Origin: Prevotella sp.
GTDB lineage: Bacteria > Bacteroidota > Bacteroidia > Bacteroidales > Bacteroidaceae
Assembly (NCBI GenBank): GCA_017541365.1
Contig: JAFXZF010000049.1
Location: 20,099 to 84,098 of the forward strand
DNA: 64,000 bases
Reading direction: 5' to 3'
Shown: positions 43,202-52,800 of the stretch, piece by piece
How the letters are laid out: the number at the start of each line of letters is the position of its first letter
Numbering within the stretch: the stretch's first letter is position 1
Notes under the pieces: generated by a model
Database searches by the model: none
Told to the model about the DNA's origin: nothing
The model's input: the letters and a program-made list of their open reading frames with translations, nothing else
Made by a program: the position numbers and the translations under genes

Positions 43202-44434
43202 TTAAAGGTTTAAGGGGTTAAGGTTATTCGCATACTGCTCATCTCTCCGAACCCCATTAAAGTTATAATCTCGACATAGCATTTCCCATGTCAGCTTTAT
43301 CCATATCAGCACCACGGGGAGTGCTCTGAGGGCATAGGGACGTATTATCTCGGCCTTAAGAGCCCGCGGGTAGAGGTCGGTAGGCGACAGGCTGCCAAAG
43401 ACGAAGGCGAATATAATAAGGAGTAGGTCCAAATTGTTTCGCTTCCAAGGGACAGAGACATACCACAGGGGAATACCTATGTAGGCTATAACGTAGGAGC
43501 TATTCTCTGTGCCAGTACTGATGAGTATCACCATAAGGAGCATCTGCACCAGTACCATCTTGCGGAAGGCGACATGCTTCCATTGGTCAATGCGGAAATA
43601 GGCAAGAGCGACAACAGTAAGATAAGGCACGATAACCCACAGATCCGAATAATCGTAATCTATCAGCGGACGGCGGATGAGTCCGAGCAGAGATACGTTA
43701 TTCATCGTCAGGAGATCTGCCGTATTGGTCATATTCTTACTTGCTAACGCATGATACCATGAGTCGTATTGGCTCACGATGTACTCTGGTGAGCTGATGA
43801 GCATGGGGATTACAAACATCACAATACTCCACCCTATCAAGGAAGCGACAAACAACTTCTTGCGTTTAGAGAAGAAGAAAAAGGACAACCCCACCACGCC
43901 GAGAAGTTTCACGAAGGTTCCCACAGCGATAAAAAAAGTTGCCCAATGGTCTTTCTCCTGCTCCACCATAGTGAAGGAAAGCAGTATCAGCGCAGCTACA
44001 GCTATATTGAACTGCGACATCATAAGACAGGTGACTAAATCCTGAGCAGCATACCATAGCATGAACAGAATTTCGTACTTGGAGAAACGTGACGTGCGGA
44101 TAGCCACATAAAGCAACATAGCGAGGAAAACATGCCATGATACTATGCCCAGTCCCTCGGGTAAAACAGCAAAGGGTGCTATAAAGACAGAGAAAAAAGG
44201 GCCATAATGGTTTAAATCGCCAAACTCCTCAGGATAATGCAGGTAGAGGTCTTTCTGTTCTATGGTATGCCAGAACACATACTTATAGATCAGAAAATTG
44301 TTTGCTCCGCGGTGCGCTTTGACGAGACCCGTAATCAAACCCATCAACAGCCACACCACAAAAGTGACACGATAGTCTCGCCACAGGGGCAGTGCAAAGA
44401 AATCTTTTATCTTCTGAATGAAGGATGTCTTCAT
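43202..44434 (-). CDS. GT87-type membrane glycosyltransferase
   Basis: A 410-residue inner-membrane protein with about ten helices and the GT87/DUF2029 look (HYGPFFSVFIAPFAVLP near residue 75, MMSQFNIAVAALILLSFTM, FVKLLGVVGLSFFFF). Family members transfer mannose or related sugars from a polyprenyl-phosphate donor on the periplasmic side. It is a paralogue of the N-terminal half of the fusion protein two genes downstream. The final NNLNPLNL is coded by a TTAAGG-type simple repeat at the gene's end. It lies between the acyltransferase and GtrB-like genes. Confidence 0.87.
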   Translation of the reverse strand: MKTSFIQKIKDFFALPLWRDYRVTFVVWLLMGLITGLVKAHRGANNFLIYKYVFWHTIEQKDLYLHYPEEFGDLNHYGPFFSVFIAPFAVLPEGLGIVSWHVFLAMLLYVAIRTSRFSKYEILFMLWYAAQDLVTCLMMSQFNIAVAALILLSFTMVEQEKDHWATFFIAVGTFVKLLGVVGLSFFFFSKRKKLFVASLIGWSIVMFVIPMLISSPEYIVSQYDSWYHALASKNMTNTADLLTMNNVSLLGLIRRPLIDYDYSDLWVIVPYLTVVALAYFRIDQWKHVAFRKMVLVQMLLMVILISTGTENSSYVIAYIGIPLWYVSVPWKRNNLDLLLIIFAFVFGSLSPTDLYPRALKAEIIRPYALRALPVVLIWIKLTWEMLCRDYNFNGVRRDEQYANNLNPLNL

Positions 44435-44461
44435 GTTTTGTTTCTTGGATAAATAGGGATG

Positions 44462-45853
44462 TTACTTCTGAGCATCACCAAAGAGACGACGATATTCCTC
44501 TATCGTTCTCTTCCAACGCTTATGACTCCACAACCAGTATGGAGGTGCCTCATTGATGGTTTGTTCAAGCATACGAGTATATTGCTCCGTGAGGTAGAAC
44601 TCCTCACATTCACTCGCATTGTCACTGATAAGTTTAAACTCCGCCTCATAGTAACCACGCTTCACTTGACGCACATCGAGATAATAGACGTCCATGTCGA
44701 GTTTCTTCATCAAACGCTCAGCGCCAGTAAATACTGGAGTATATTCGTGATTGAGGAAGCGAGTCCAATAGTGTATATTATGCCACAAGGGCACTTGGTC
44801 GGCTATAAAACCTATAACCAGAGGCTTACCCTGTTGCTTTAGTTTTATGATATGACGAATACTCTCTGCAGCAGGTATGTTTACCCCACCCCATCGCTCA
44901 CGAGTGTACGCCACAAGGCGATCCATCACTTTATTTTCCAATGGGTGGTATAATTGGCAACATTGACTCACGTCACCAACTGCCAACGGCAAACTACTTA
45001 CCCACTCCCAGTTTCCATAATGCCCCATATACAAGCCTATGGTCTTACCATTCTGGAGCGACCGGCGCGCCTGTTCAAGATTCTTATATACCAAACGCTT
45101 GCGAAGCGACCTCTCAGATATAGAGAAGTACTTTAAACTCTCAATAAGCAAGTCACAGAAGTGCTGATAGTATTTCCTCTCTATTCTGAATATCTCCCTG
45201 GCAGACTTTTCGGGAAACGACTCTACAAGATTTTTGTGTACCACTTTACGACGGTACCTCACCACATAAAAGAGGAATGCCGATGCAATATCAGAAAGGA
45301 AGTAGAGCACGAAGAATGGTATGCAGGATACTACATACCACAGGGAATACATCAAGTGATAATTAAAACTGTCAAGATACTTCTTCAACTCGAGATCAAA
45401 CTCGCTTGGCTGAACTATCTCACCATTCACCCTGTACAAGAACTCCTTGTTGAGAATATCAATGCACATTTTCATCCATGCAACTATTGCAACCCAGTGA
45501 ATTATGTTGCCCACCACGTCACCCAGGATGTCTATCTTATTGAGAACAAAACCGAAAAGTAGGAGGAAACTGGCTATCATACGCAGACGATAAGGCAGAT
45601 AGCGCCAGCGTGTCACCCTTATCACCTGACCAACGAAAAGCAACAGGAAGAATGCCGTCCACCAGTTGTTGCAGGGGTTGTAGTAACTATTCCATACTGA
45701 CATATAGCCGGCAAACTCGGCTCCGATGAGACCAACAGCCCAGAACGTCGTAAGAGCCAGCAACCTCTTCTCGTGTTTTGTCCACACATACTGTTTCCTC
45801 TCTATGCACAGAAAGGACAGGGCTATCACTATGGTAATAATCAATACAAGCAT
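44462..45853 (-). CDS. LpxL-like lysophospholipid acyltransferase with N-terminal membrane domain
   Basis: A 463-residue protein. Residues about 165-460 are an LpxL/HtrB-type acyltransferase with the HX4E site H278/E283 (GHYGNWEW), FIADQVP, and TRMLEQTINEAPPYWLWSHKRWK. It may acylate lipid A or another surface lipid. Residues 1-140 are an additional domain with four or five helices that LpxL does not have. I chose the ATG at 45853: a TTG at 45883 in the same frame overlaps the -7 promoter box and would be upstream of the transcription start. It heads the minus-strand run to the GT11 gene. Confidence 0.85.
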   Translation of the reverse strand: MLVLIITIVIALSFLCIERKQYVWTKHEKRLLALTTFWAVGLIGAEFAGYMSVWNSYYNPCNNWWTAFFLLLFVGQVIRVTRWRYLPYRLRMIASFLLLFGFVLNKIDILGDVVGNIIHWVAIVAWMKMCIDILNKEFLYRVNGEIVQPSEFDLELKKYLDSFNYHLMYSLWYVVSCIPFFVLYFLSDIASAFLFYVVRYRRKVVHKNLVESFPEKSAREIFRIERKYYQHFCDLLIESLKYFSISERSLRKRLVYKNLEQARRSLQNGKTIGLYMGHYGNWEWVSSLPLAVGDVSQCCQLYHPLENKVMDRLVAYTRERWGGVNIPAAESIRHIIKLKQQGKPLVIGFIADQVPLWHNIHYWTRFLNHEYTPVFTGAERLMKKLDMDVYYLDVRQVKRGYYEAEFKLISDNASECEEFYLTEQYTRMLEQTINEAPPYWLWSHKRWKRTIEEYRRLFGDAQK

Positions 45854-45880
45854 CACCGAATGCTCTAAATAAATGATGTG

Positions 45881-45912
45881 CAAAGATAGCGTTTTTTCTT
45901 GAAACTCACAAA
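45881..45912 (-). promoter_or_regulatory. Promoter of the acyltransferase-GT87-GtrB-GT11 run
   Basis: Minus-strand TTTG (45909-45912), a 20-bp spacer, then TATCTTTG (45881-45888). It places the transcription start near 45874, which decides the acyltransferase start at 45853. Confidence 0.8.
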
Positions 45913-46004
45913 TAATAGCAATAAGACTACCAAGCGGGTGTTAAAAAAACATAAAAGTAACCATTGCAAGGCGGAAGCATACCCTCTATGTTAATAAATA
46001 TGTG

Positions 46005-46012
46005 TAACTTTG
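46005..46012 (+). promoter_or_regulatory. Promoter -7 box of rplM
   Basis: TAACTTTG. There is no clear TTTG at the -33 position. The leader to the ATG at 46202 would be about 183 nt. Confidence 0.6.
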
Positions 46013-46018
46013 CACTCC

Positions 46019-46201
46019 GATTTCCGATTATCGCAGGGGAATTACTTAGGTTCCCCATGGGTGATGTGTGTTAATAGTCGTGCGTTTGGCCGCGCCGATG
46101 GTTAGTGAATCCGCACCCAGAGAGGCTGGTGGGTGAATTAGACTGCGCCCTAAGTCGAAACATGTTTTTTAGTAGTAACAAATTATCTTTTAAAGTAAAG
46201 A
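46019..46201 (+). promoter_or_regulatory. Long structured leader of rplM-rpsI, candidate r-protein leader
   Basis: A hairpin GGGGAA (46037-46042) with TTCCCC (46051-46056) is followed by a GC-rich part (GGCCGCGCCGATGG). A second hairpin, CACCC (46114-46118) with GGGTG (46131-46135), encloses CCAG-CTGG. The 3' 50 nt are AT-rich. The length and GC contrast with its AT-rich flanks suggest a regulatory RNA. Binding by L13 or S9 is inference. Confidence 0.5.
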
Positions 46202-46663
46202 ATGAACACTTTAAGTTACAAGACAATCTCCGCTAACAAGGAGACTGCAAAGAAGGAGTGGGTTGTAGTAGATGCTACAGATCAGGTAGTCGGCCGTCTC
46301 GCTTCTAAAGTGGCTAAGATACTTCGTGGTAAGTATAAGCCAAACTTCACACCTCATGTAGATTGTGGTGACAATGTAATCATCATCAATGCCAAGAAGG
46401 CTGTCTTCACTGGCAAGAAGGAAACTGATAAGGTATATACCCGCTACACTGGTTATCCAGGCGGTCAGCGTTTCAACACTCCAGCAGAGCTCCGCAAGAA
46501 GCAGGGTGGTGTTGACAAAATGATTCGTCACGCTGTCAAGGGTATGCTGCCAAAGGGCATCCTCGGCCGTTCTATTCTCAACAACCTCTACATATACGAG
46601 GGTACAGAACACCAGCAGCAGGCACAGCAGCCTAAGGCTATCGATATCAATCAGTATAAATAA
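46202..46663 (+). CDS. rplM: 50S ribosomal protein L13
   Basis: A large-subunit assembly protein of 153 residues. Typical segments are WVVVDATDQVVGRLASKVAKIL, YTGYPGG and AVKGMLPKGILGR. It lies 25 bp before rpsI in the usual L13-S9 pair and begins an r-protein run that continues with S2 and EF-Ts. Confidence 0.97.
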   Translation: MNTLSYKTISANKETAKKEWVVVDATDQVVGRLASKVAKILRGKYKPNFTPHVDCGDNVIIINAKKAVFTGKKETDKVYTRYTGYPGGQRFNTPAELRKKQGGVDKMIRHAVKGMLPKGILGRSILNNLYIYEGTEHQQQAQQPKAIDINQYK

Positions 46664-46688
46664 TAAAATAGGTGGACATTAAAATACA

Positions 46689-47075
46689 ATGGAAGTAATT
46701 AACGCAATCGGTCGCCGTAAGAGCGCTGTAGCTCGTGTATATCTCTCAGAGGGTACCGGCAAGATTACCATCAATAAGGTAGAACTCGACAAGTATTTCC
46801 CATCTGCAATCCTGCAGTATGTTGTTAAGCAGCCACTGGAGCTCCTTGAGGCTACAGAAAAGTATGACATCAAGGCTAACCTCGACGGTGGTGGCTTCAC
46901 AGGCCAGAGCCAGGCTCTGCGCCTCGCCATTGCTCGCGCACTTGTCAAAATCGACGCTGAGGACAAAAAGGCTCTCAAGGCTCAGGGATTCCTTACACGT
47001 GATTCACGTGAGGTTGAACGTAAGAAGCCAGGTCGTCCAAAGGCTCGTCGTCGCTTCCAGTTCTCTAAGCGTTAA
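46689..47075 (+). CDS. rpsI: 30S ribosomal protein S9
   Basis: A 128-residue small-subunit protein whose basic C-terminus (KPGRPKARRRFQFSKR) reaches the P-site tRNA. The N-terminus AIGRRKSAVARVYL and GGGFTGQSQALRLAIARAL are diagnostic. It follows rplM. Confidence 0.97.
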   Translation: MEVINAIGRRKSAVARVYLSEGTGKITINKVELDKYFPSAILQYVVKQPLELLEATEKYDIKANLDGGGFTGQSQALRLAIARALVKIDAEDKKALKAQGFLTRDSREVERKKPGRPKARRRFQFSKR

Positions 47076-47081
47076 TATAGA

Positions 47082-47160
47082 GACACGCTGTTTAGTATCT
47101 AAACCATTGAGACTCGTGGCGTGATGCCGTGGCTACCCGATGGTTGTGATTCTGACAAAT
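47082..47160 (+). promoter_or_regulatory. Structured spacer before rpsB, candidate S2 leader
   Basis: GTTTAG (47090-47095) pairs with CTAAAC (47099-47104). The overlapping AACCAT (47102-47107) can instead pair with ATGGTT (47140-47145), enclosing a GGC-gtgat-GCC hairpin (47118-47128). The two pairings are mutually exclusive, as in a switch. No promoter box was identified, so it may act within the rplM-rpsI-rpsB transcript. Confidence 0.45.
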
Positions 47161-47203
47161 CATAAAAAAGAACGTAAACAAACTCATTAAAAAAGAAAAC
47201 AAA

Positions 47204-48046
47204 ATGTCAAGAACAAATTTTGATCAGTTGCTTCAGGCAGGTTGTCATTTCGGACACCTCAAGCGTAAGTGGAATCCAGCTATGGCTCCTTATATCTTCA
47301 TGGAGCGCAACGGCATTCATATCATCGACCTCAACAAGACTGTTGTAAAGGTTGACGAGGCTGCTGAGGCACTGAAGAATATTGCTAAGCAGGGTAAGAA
47401 GATCTTGTTCGTCGCTACTAAAAAACAGGCTAAGGACGTTATTGCTGAGAAGGCACAGAGCGTAGGCATGCCTTATGTCAACGAGCGCTGGGCTGGTGGT
47501 ATGCTCACCAACTTCCAGACTATCCGTAAGGCTATCAAGAAAATGGCGAACATCGACAAACTTACTTCTGACGGCACATACAGCAACCTCTCTAAGCGTG
47601 AGCTGCTCCAGATTTCTCGTCAGCGTGCTAAGTTGGAGAAGAACCTCGGTTCTATCGCTGACCTCACACGTCTGCCTTCTGCTATCTTCGTAGTAGATAT
47701 CGAGAAGGAGCACATTGCCGTTAAGGAGGCTCACCGTCTCGGCATACCCGTATTCGGTATCGTTGACACCAACGCTAATCCTAACGCTGTTGATTTCGCT
47801 ATCCCAGCTAACGATGATGCAAAGGACTCTGTTGACGTAATCCTCTCTGCTTGCTGCGATGCTATCAATGAGGGCATACAGGAGCGCAAGGTAGAGAAGG
47901 CTGACGACAAGGCTGCTGCTGAGCAGGAGGATAAGCCAAAGGCTAAAGCTGCCAAGAAAGTAGCAGAAGCTGAGGCACCTGTGGCTGAGGAGGCTGCACC
48001 TGCAGAGGAAGCTGCCACAGAAGAGGCTGCACCTGCTGCTGAGTAA
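47204..48046 (+). CDS. rpsB: 30S ribosomal protein S2
   Basis: A small-subunit protein of 280 residues. The core (1-225) has AGCHFGHLKRKWNPAMAPYI, NERWAGGMLTNFQTI and FGIVDTNANPNAVDFAIPAND. The C-terminal 50 residues are an Ala/Glu/Lys/Pro-rich tail (AEAEAPVAEEAAPAEEAA), longer than in E. coli but common in this group. The pair rpsB-tsf is conserved in bacteria. Confidence 0.97.
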   Translation: MSRTNFDQLLQAGCHFGHLKRKWNPAMAPYIFMERNGIHIIDLNKTVVKVDEAAEALKNIAKQGKKILFVATKKQAKDVIAEKAQSVGMPYVNERWAGGMLTNFQTIRKAIKKMANIDKLTSDGTYSNLSKRELLQISRQRAKLEKNLGSIADLTRLPSAIFVVDIEKEHIAVKEAHRLGIPVFGIVDTNANPNAVDFAIPANDDAKDSVDVILSACCDAINEGIQERKVEKADDKAAAEQEDKPKAKAAKKVAEAEAPVAEEAAPAEEAATEEAAPAAE

Positions 48047-48086
48047 TTTTCAATATTCAATGTTTAATTTTCAATAAAACGAAAAT

Positions 48087-49073
48087 ATGGCTATAACAAT
48101 GGAAAGCATCAAGACCCTCCGCGCTATGACTGGCGCAGGTCTTGCTGACGTAAAGAAGGCACTGACAGAGGCTGACGGCGACATGGACCGTGCAAAGGAG
48201 ATTCTCCGTGAGCGTGGACAGGCTATCGCTGCTAAGCGTTCTGACCGCGAGACAGCTAACGGCTGCGTACTCACAAAGAGCGAGAACGGTTTCTCTGCTA
48301 TCATCGCCTTGAAGTGTGAGACAGACTTCGTTGCCAACGGAGCTGACTATATCAAGTTGACACAGGAAATCCTCGACGCAGCTGTTGCTGCTAAGGCTAA
48401 GAGCATCGACGAGATCAACAACCTCACCCTCGCAAACGGTCAGACCGTTGCTGCTGCTGTAATAGAGCGCTCTGGTGTGACAGGCGAGAAAATGGAGCTC
48501 GATGGTTATTCTTACCTTGAGGGCGACAATGTCTCTGTGTACAACCACATGAAGAAGAACACTCTCTGCACAATGGTTCAGACCAACAAGGCGGCCGAGG
48601 AGCAGGCACACGTAGTAGCTATGCAGGTAGCAGCTATGAAGCCAGTAGCTTTGAGCGAGGCTGACGTTGATCCAAAGATCATCGAGGAAGAGAAGAAGGT
48701 CGCTGCTGAGAAGACAAAGCAGGAGCAGGTTCAGAAGGCTATTGACAATGCATTGAAGAAGGCAGGTATCAACCCTGCACACGTTGACTCTGAGGATCAC
48801 ATGGAGTCTAACATGGCTAAGGGTTGGATCACTGCTGAGGACGTTGCTAAGGCTAAGGAGATCATCGCTTCAGTTCCAGCAACAGTTAACATCCCTGAGC
48901 AGATGCTCGCTGGTATCGTTAACGGTCGTGTAAAGAAGTTCTATAAGGAATCTTGCCTGCTCAATCAGGAGTTTATTCAGGACAGCAAGATGTCTGTTGC
49001 AGACTATCTCAAGGCGGCAGACAAGGATCTCACAGTTGTTGCATTCAAGCGCTTCAGCCTCCAGGCAGACTAA
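48087..49073 (+). CDS. tsf: Elongation factor Ts
   Basis: The nucleotide-exchange factor for EF-Tu. The 328 residues include the N-terminal UBA-like domain with LRAMTGAGLADVKKAL, CETDFVAN in the core, and the C-terminal KDLTVVAFKRFSLQ. Two start methionines are near: ATG 48087 (MAITMESIK) and the fifth codon; the first is preferred because it is 40 bp after rpsB. A terminator follows. Confidence 0.96.
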   Translation: MAITMESIKTLRAMTGAGLADVKKALTEADGDMDRAKEILRERGQAIAAKRSDRETANGCVLTKSENGFSAIIALKCETDFVANGADYIKLTQEILDAAVAAKAKSIDEINNLTLANGQTVAAAVIERSGVTGEKMELDGYSYLEGDNVSVYNHMKKNTLCTMVQTNKAAEEQAHVVAMQVAAMKPVALSEADVDPKIIEEEKKVAAEKTKQEQVQKAIDNALKKAGINPAHVDSEDHMESNMAKGWITAEDVAKAKEIIASVPATVNIPEQMLAGIVNGRVKKFYKESCLLNQEFIQDSKMSVADYLKAADKDLTVVAFKRFSLQAD

Positions 49074-49105
49074 TTCTAAGTTTTCAACAAAACAATATTT
49101 ATATC

Positions 49106-49144
49106 AAGCGTCAGTGCCAACGAAAGGCGCTGACGCTTTTTTCT
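49106..49144 (+). terminator. Rho-independent terminator after tsf
   Basis: AAGCGTCAGTGCC and GGCGCTGACGCTT pair across a short AACGAAA loop (one G-T wobble), followed by a run of six Ts. Confidence 0.92.
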
Positions 49145-49154
49145 TATACTTTAC

Positions 49155-49829
49155 ATGAAGATTTTCGCAGTGGGCATGAACTATGCCCAGCACAATAAAG
49201 AGATAAAAAGTGCGTTATTACAACAGGGCGTGGGCTCGGCTGATGATGATAAGGGGCGTGCGCCTGTCATATTCACCAAAGCTGACAGTTCGCTGCTGAA
49301 AGATGGCAAACCGTTCTTTGTGCCAGACTTCATGGGACGCATAGACTACGAAACTGAGGTGGTGGTGCGCATCAGCCGACTGGGAAAGAGCATCGACAGA
49401 AAATTTGCACACCGCTACTACGATGCCATCACTTTGGGTATCGACTTCACTGCCCGCGATCTCCAAAAACGTCTGCGTGAAGAAGGGCAGCCGTGGGAAA
49501 TCGCCAAAGGCTTTGACGGTGCCGCTGTCATAGGCAAGTGGATAGAGAAAGAAAAACTATATTCTCCGGACAAAACGGGAGACAACGAAGGCATACAGGC
49601 ACTGCACTTTCGCATGGAGATGAATGGGGAGGTAAAGCAACAAGGATGTACCAGCGACATGCTGTGCTGCGTTGACAGCCTCATCGAGTACATCTCACGT
49701 TTCTTCACCCTTAAGACGGGCGACATACTCTTTACTGGAACTCCTGTCGGCGTAGGCCCTGTAAAACCTGATGATCACATCATCGGATATTTAGAAGAGC
49801 GCAAGGTGCTGGACTTTTATTGTAGGTAG
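49155..49829 (+). CDS. Fumarylacetoacetate hydrolase family protein
   Basis: A 224-residue single-domain member of the FAH/MhpD/HpcE fold. Visible metal and loop segments are KADSSLL, DYETEVVVRISR, GIDFTARDLQ and GDILFTGTPVGVGPV. Members cleave or decarboxylate diketo acids such as oxaloacetate or acylpyruvates. The substrate is unknown. It lies 1 bp before porU, so the two are probably co-transcribed, though no functional link is obvious. Confidence 0.9.
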   Translation: MKIFAVGMNYAQHNKEIKSALLQQGVGSADDDKGRAPVIFTKADSSLLKDGKPFFVPDFMGRIDYETEVVVRISRLGKSIDRKFAHRYYDAITLGIDFTARDLQKRLREEGQPWEIAKGFDGAAVIGKWIEKEKLYSPDKTGDNEGIQALHFRMEMNGEVKQQGCTSDMLCCVDSLIEYISRFFTLKTGDILFTGTPVGVGPVKPDDHIIGYLEERKVLDFYCR

Positions 49830-49830
49830 A

Positions 49831-52800
49831 GTGTATAGGCTACACATACATATTGTAATTATCATGTTGCTGATGGTGGTCACATCCTCAGCAAGTGAGC
49901 AAGTAGTGTCTTCATCAAAGGAATTTGTTAATCTCAATGCTGAGGAAATGAAGATTGACAGCACCCTGCCTGAGCAGGTGTGTTTCTTTCCTCTGCCAAA
50001 GGACTATCGAGACTCTTCGTATACCGTAAAACTACTCTACCCTGAATATATACCACTCACACGTAAAGAGATACGTCTATACAAACACCTTAAGAAAGAC
50101 ACTCCTGCCACTCCAGAAATAGAATACATCTACACCCGCGAACGTACGGAAAATCAGTTATATGCATACTTCACACCCATAGTGAAGCAGGCAGGAAGGT
50201 ACTACTACATCAGTTCTTACAAACCCACTTTGGTAAGTTGGAAGAACGATGATGAAAATACAAGTCAAAATTCGCTTAATATCGACATTGAGGATGCCGA
50301 CATTAGTACTGCCCCCGACGTATATGCCACTAACTCCGTACTCAGCAGTGGCAAGTGGGGCAAAATCCGCGTTTCTTCCACTGGTATATATCGACTTACC
50401 GCTGACGTAATACGCAAGGCTGGTTTTACTGACATGTCCAAGGTGCACATCTATGGTTACGGAGGCAATATCGTACCAGAAACCCTCACGCAAGCTTGGA
50501 TAAAGGCCCATGATGACCTGCAGGAAGTTCCAACATTCACCTCTGGCGGGGAGAAGTATTTCTATGCTTATGGTCCTGTATCATGGACATCTAACACCAC
50601 TACAAAGCGTACGAGAAACCCCTATTCCGACTATGGATACTACTTCATAACAGAAAGTGACGGCACCAGCAGTGAAACAACCGAGGAAGCTCTGCGTGCC
50701 ATGGTTGCTAACAGCACCGACTGTCATCACTATCTTTATGAGGTAGATGACTATGCATGGGCGGAAATGGGCAGAAAACTCGTCGATGCCAAGCCTATCG
50801 CATCTGGGGCATCACGAACATACAACATTCCCGTACCGGCCAACAGTACTAATGTGGAAGTGGCTGTAAATATCACTGCAGGTTCTGCATGTTCCGCATC
50901 AGTCACCACCATCGACCCTGAACAGTCTTACACCTACTCTTTTAACGGAATGGCTTCGACATACGAGCTCGTACGCGACTTCGGTTCTATATTCGACTTC
51001 GATACCTCTGTCCTGGAGAAATGTGAAAAAGATGCTTCTGGCAATTTCATTCTCCCCATAACCATAGCGTGCAATTCTGGCGGACCACTGCGCATTGACT
51101 ATATCTCTGCTGCATTTGATGGTACAGCAGAGGTGCCAGAACTGAGTTCTGCCAACTATCCCGCAGCGGAGTATGTCCATAACATCACCAACCAAAACCA
51201 CCATGCTGACGCCTCTGCCGATCTAATAATTATTATACCCACATCGCAGAAATGGTACAGTCAGGCAAAACGTCTCGGCGAACTGCATGTAAAGGAAGAG
51301 GCCTCCTTTGGCAACACATATACTTATAACATAGTACCTGCTGATGAACTATACAATGAATTCTCAAGCGGAACCCCCGACGTATCGGCATACAAGCGCT
51401 ACCTGAAGATGTTTTACGACCGTGCCAACAGCACTTCTGCGACAGCCTCAGGCAATAATATGCCACAGTCCGTACTGCTCTTCGGTGCCTGTCGATGGGA
51501 CAACCGTCTCAATACTCTGCCCGCATACTCTGCCGACGACTTGTTGCTTATATATGAAACAGAGGATTCAGAAACGACCACTTCATCTACAGGCATTGAT
51601 GATTTCATTACCATACTTGCAGATGGCGTGACAGTTCACGTTGGCAACACCTCTCCTGCCGTTCGCTTTGATGTCGGTGTGGGACGCCTCTGCGTCACTT
51701 CCCTCTCCGAAGCCACACAGATGGTTGACAAAATTGAGCGCTACATGAATAGCCGTGCCTCTGGGAAATGGAGTACCACTCTCGTATATGTGGGCGATGA
51801 TGACAATAACACTGGCAATAGCCACATGAAAGCCATCAACAGCAATGCTGACAACATCATCGGCAAGAAAATGGGATTTGATGTACGCAAGGTAATGCTG
51901 GATGCCTATGAGCGTGTCGCCACATCCACTGGTTTTCGCTACCCCACCGTCACAACAGAGCTTATAAATTACCTCTCTACTGACGGCGCATTAGTGGTAA
52001 ACTATGGTGGTCATGCCTCACCTACCCAACTGTCGCATGAAAACATCCTCACGCTTACAGACGTGAAGGGACTCTCAGGCACACGTTATCCTCTCATATT
52101 CACAGCAGCATGTGAAACCATGCCTTTTGACCAGACGAAAGAAAGTCTTGGAACTGAAGCCGTGCTGAATACCAATGGAGGTGCTATAGCCTTCATAGGA
52201 ACGCTACGAACCGTATATGCCAGCTACAACGAGGCTCTCGATCAGACCTTTATGGACTATCTGCTGTCATCTGACTACAACGGCGTGCCTGTAACAATCG
52301 GCGAGGCTCTTCGCTTGGCAAAAAATCAGGTTGTGATAAGTGGACGTGACCGTACCCTCAACAAACATCAATATCACATCTTCGGCGACCCCGCCATACG
52401 TCTTGCAGTACCACGCTATAAAGTTGTCATCGACAATATCAACGGAGAAAGCTGCGACGACGATAACCCAGTAGTAGCTAAAGCCAATGCCGTGACAAAC
52501 GTCAAGGGACACATCGAGACATTTGACGGCACACCACTCACTTCATATAATGGCTCTGCAGTCATCATTGTCAAAGACGCTCTTGAGAGCATCACAACAC
52601 GAAACAACGACGGGGAGTCACAGATGACTTACAACGACCGTCTTAACACCATGTACAAGGGCTCAGCGGTTGTCAGCAACGGTGAGTTCTCATTCACATT
52701 CCGCGTGGGAAGTGAGATTCTCGACAATGGTGGCAACGGATTGATCACTGCGTTCGTCATGAACACTAACGATGTCAACTCTGCATTCGGTGAATCTCAA

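Noticed and set aside
45854..45883. TTG start for the acyltransferase
   Set aside because: That codon overlaps the -7 promoter box, so it would not be in the mRNA.
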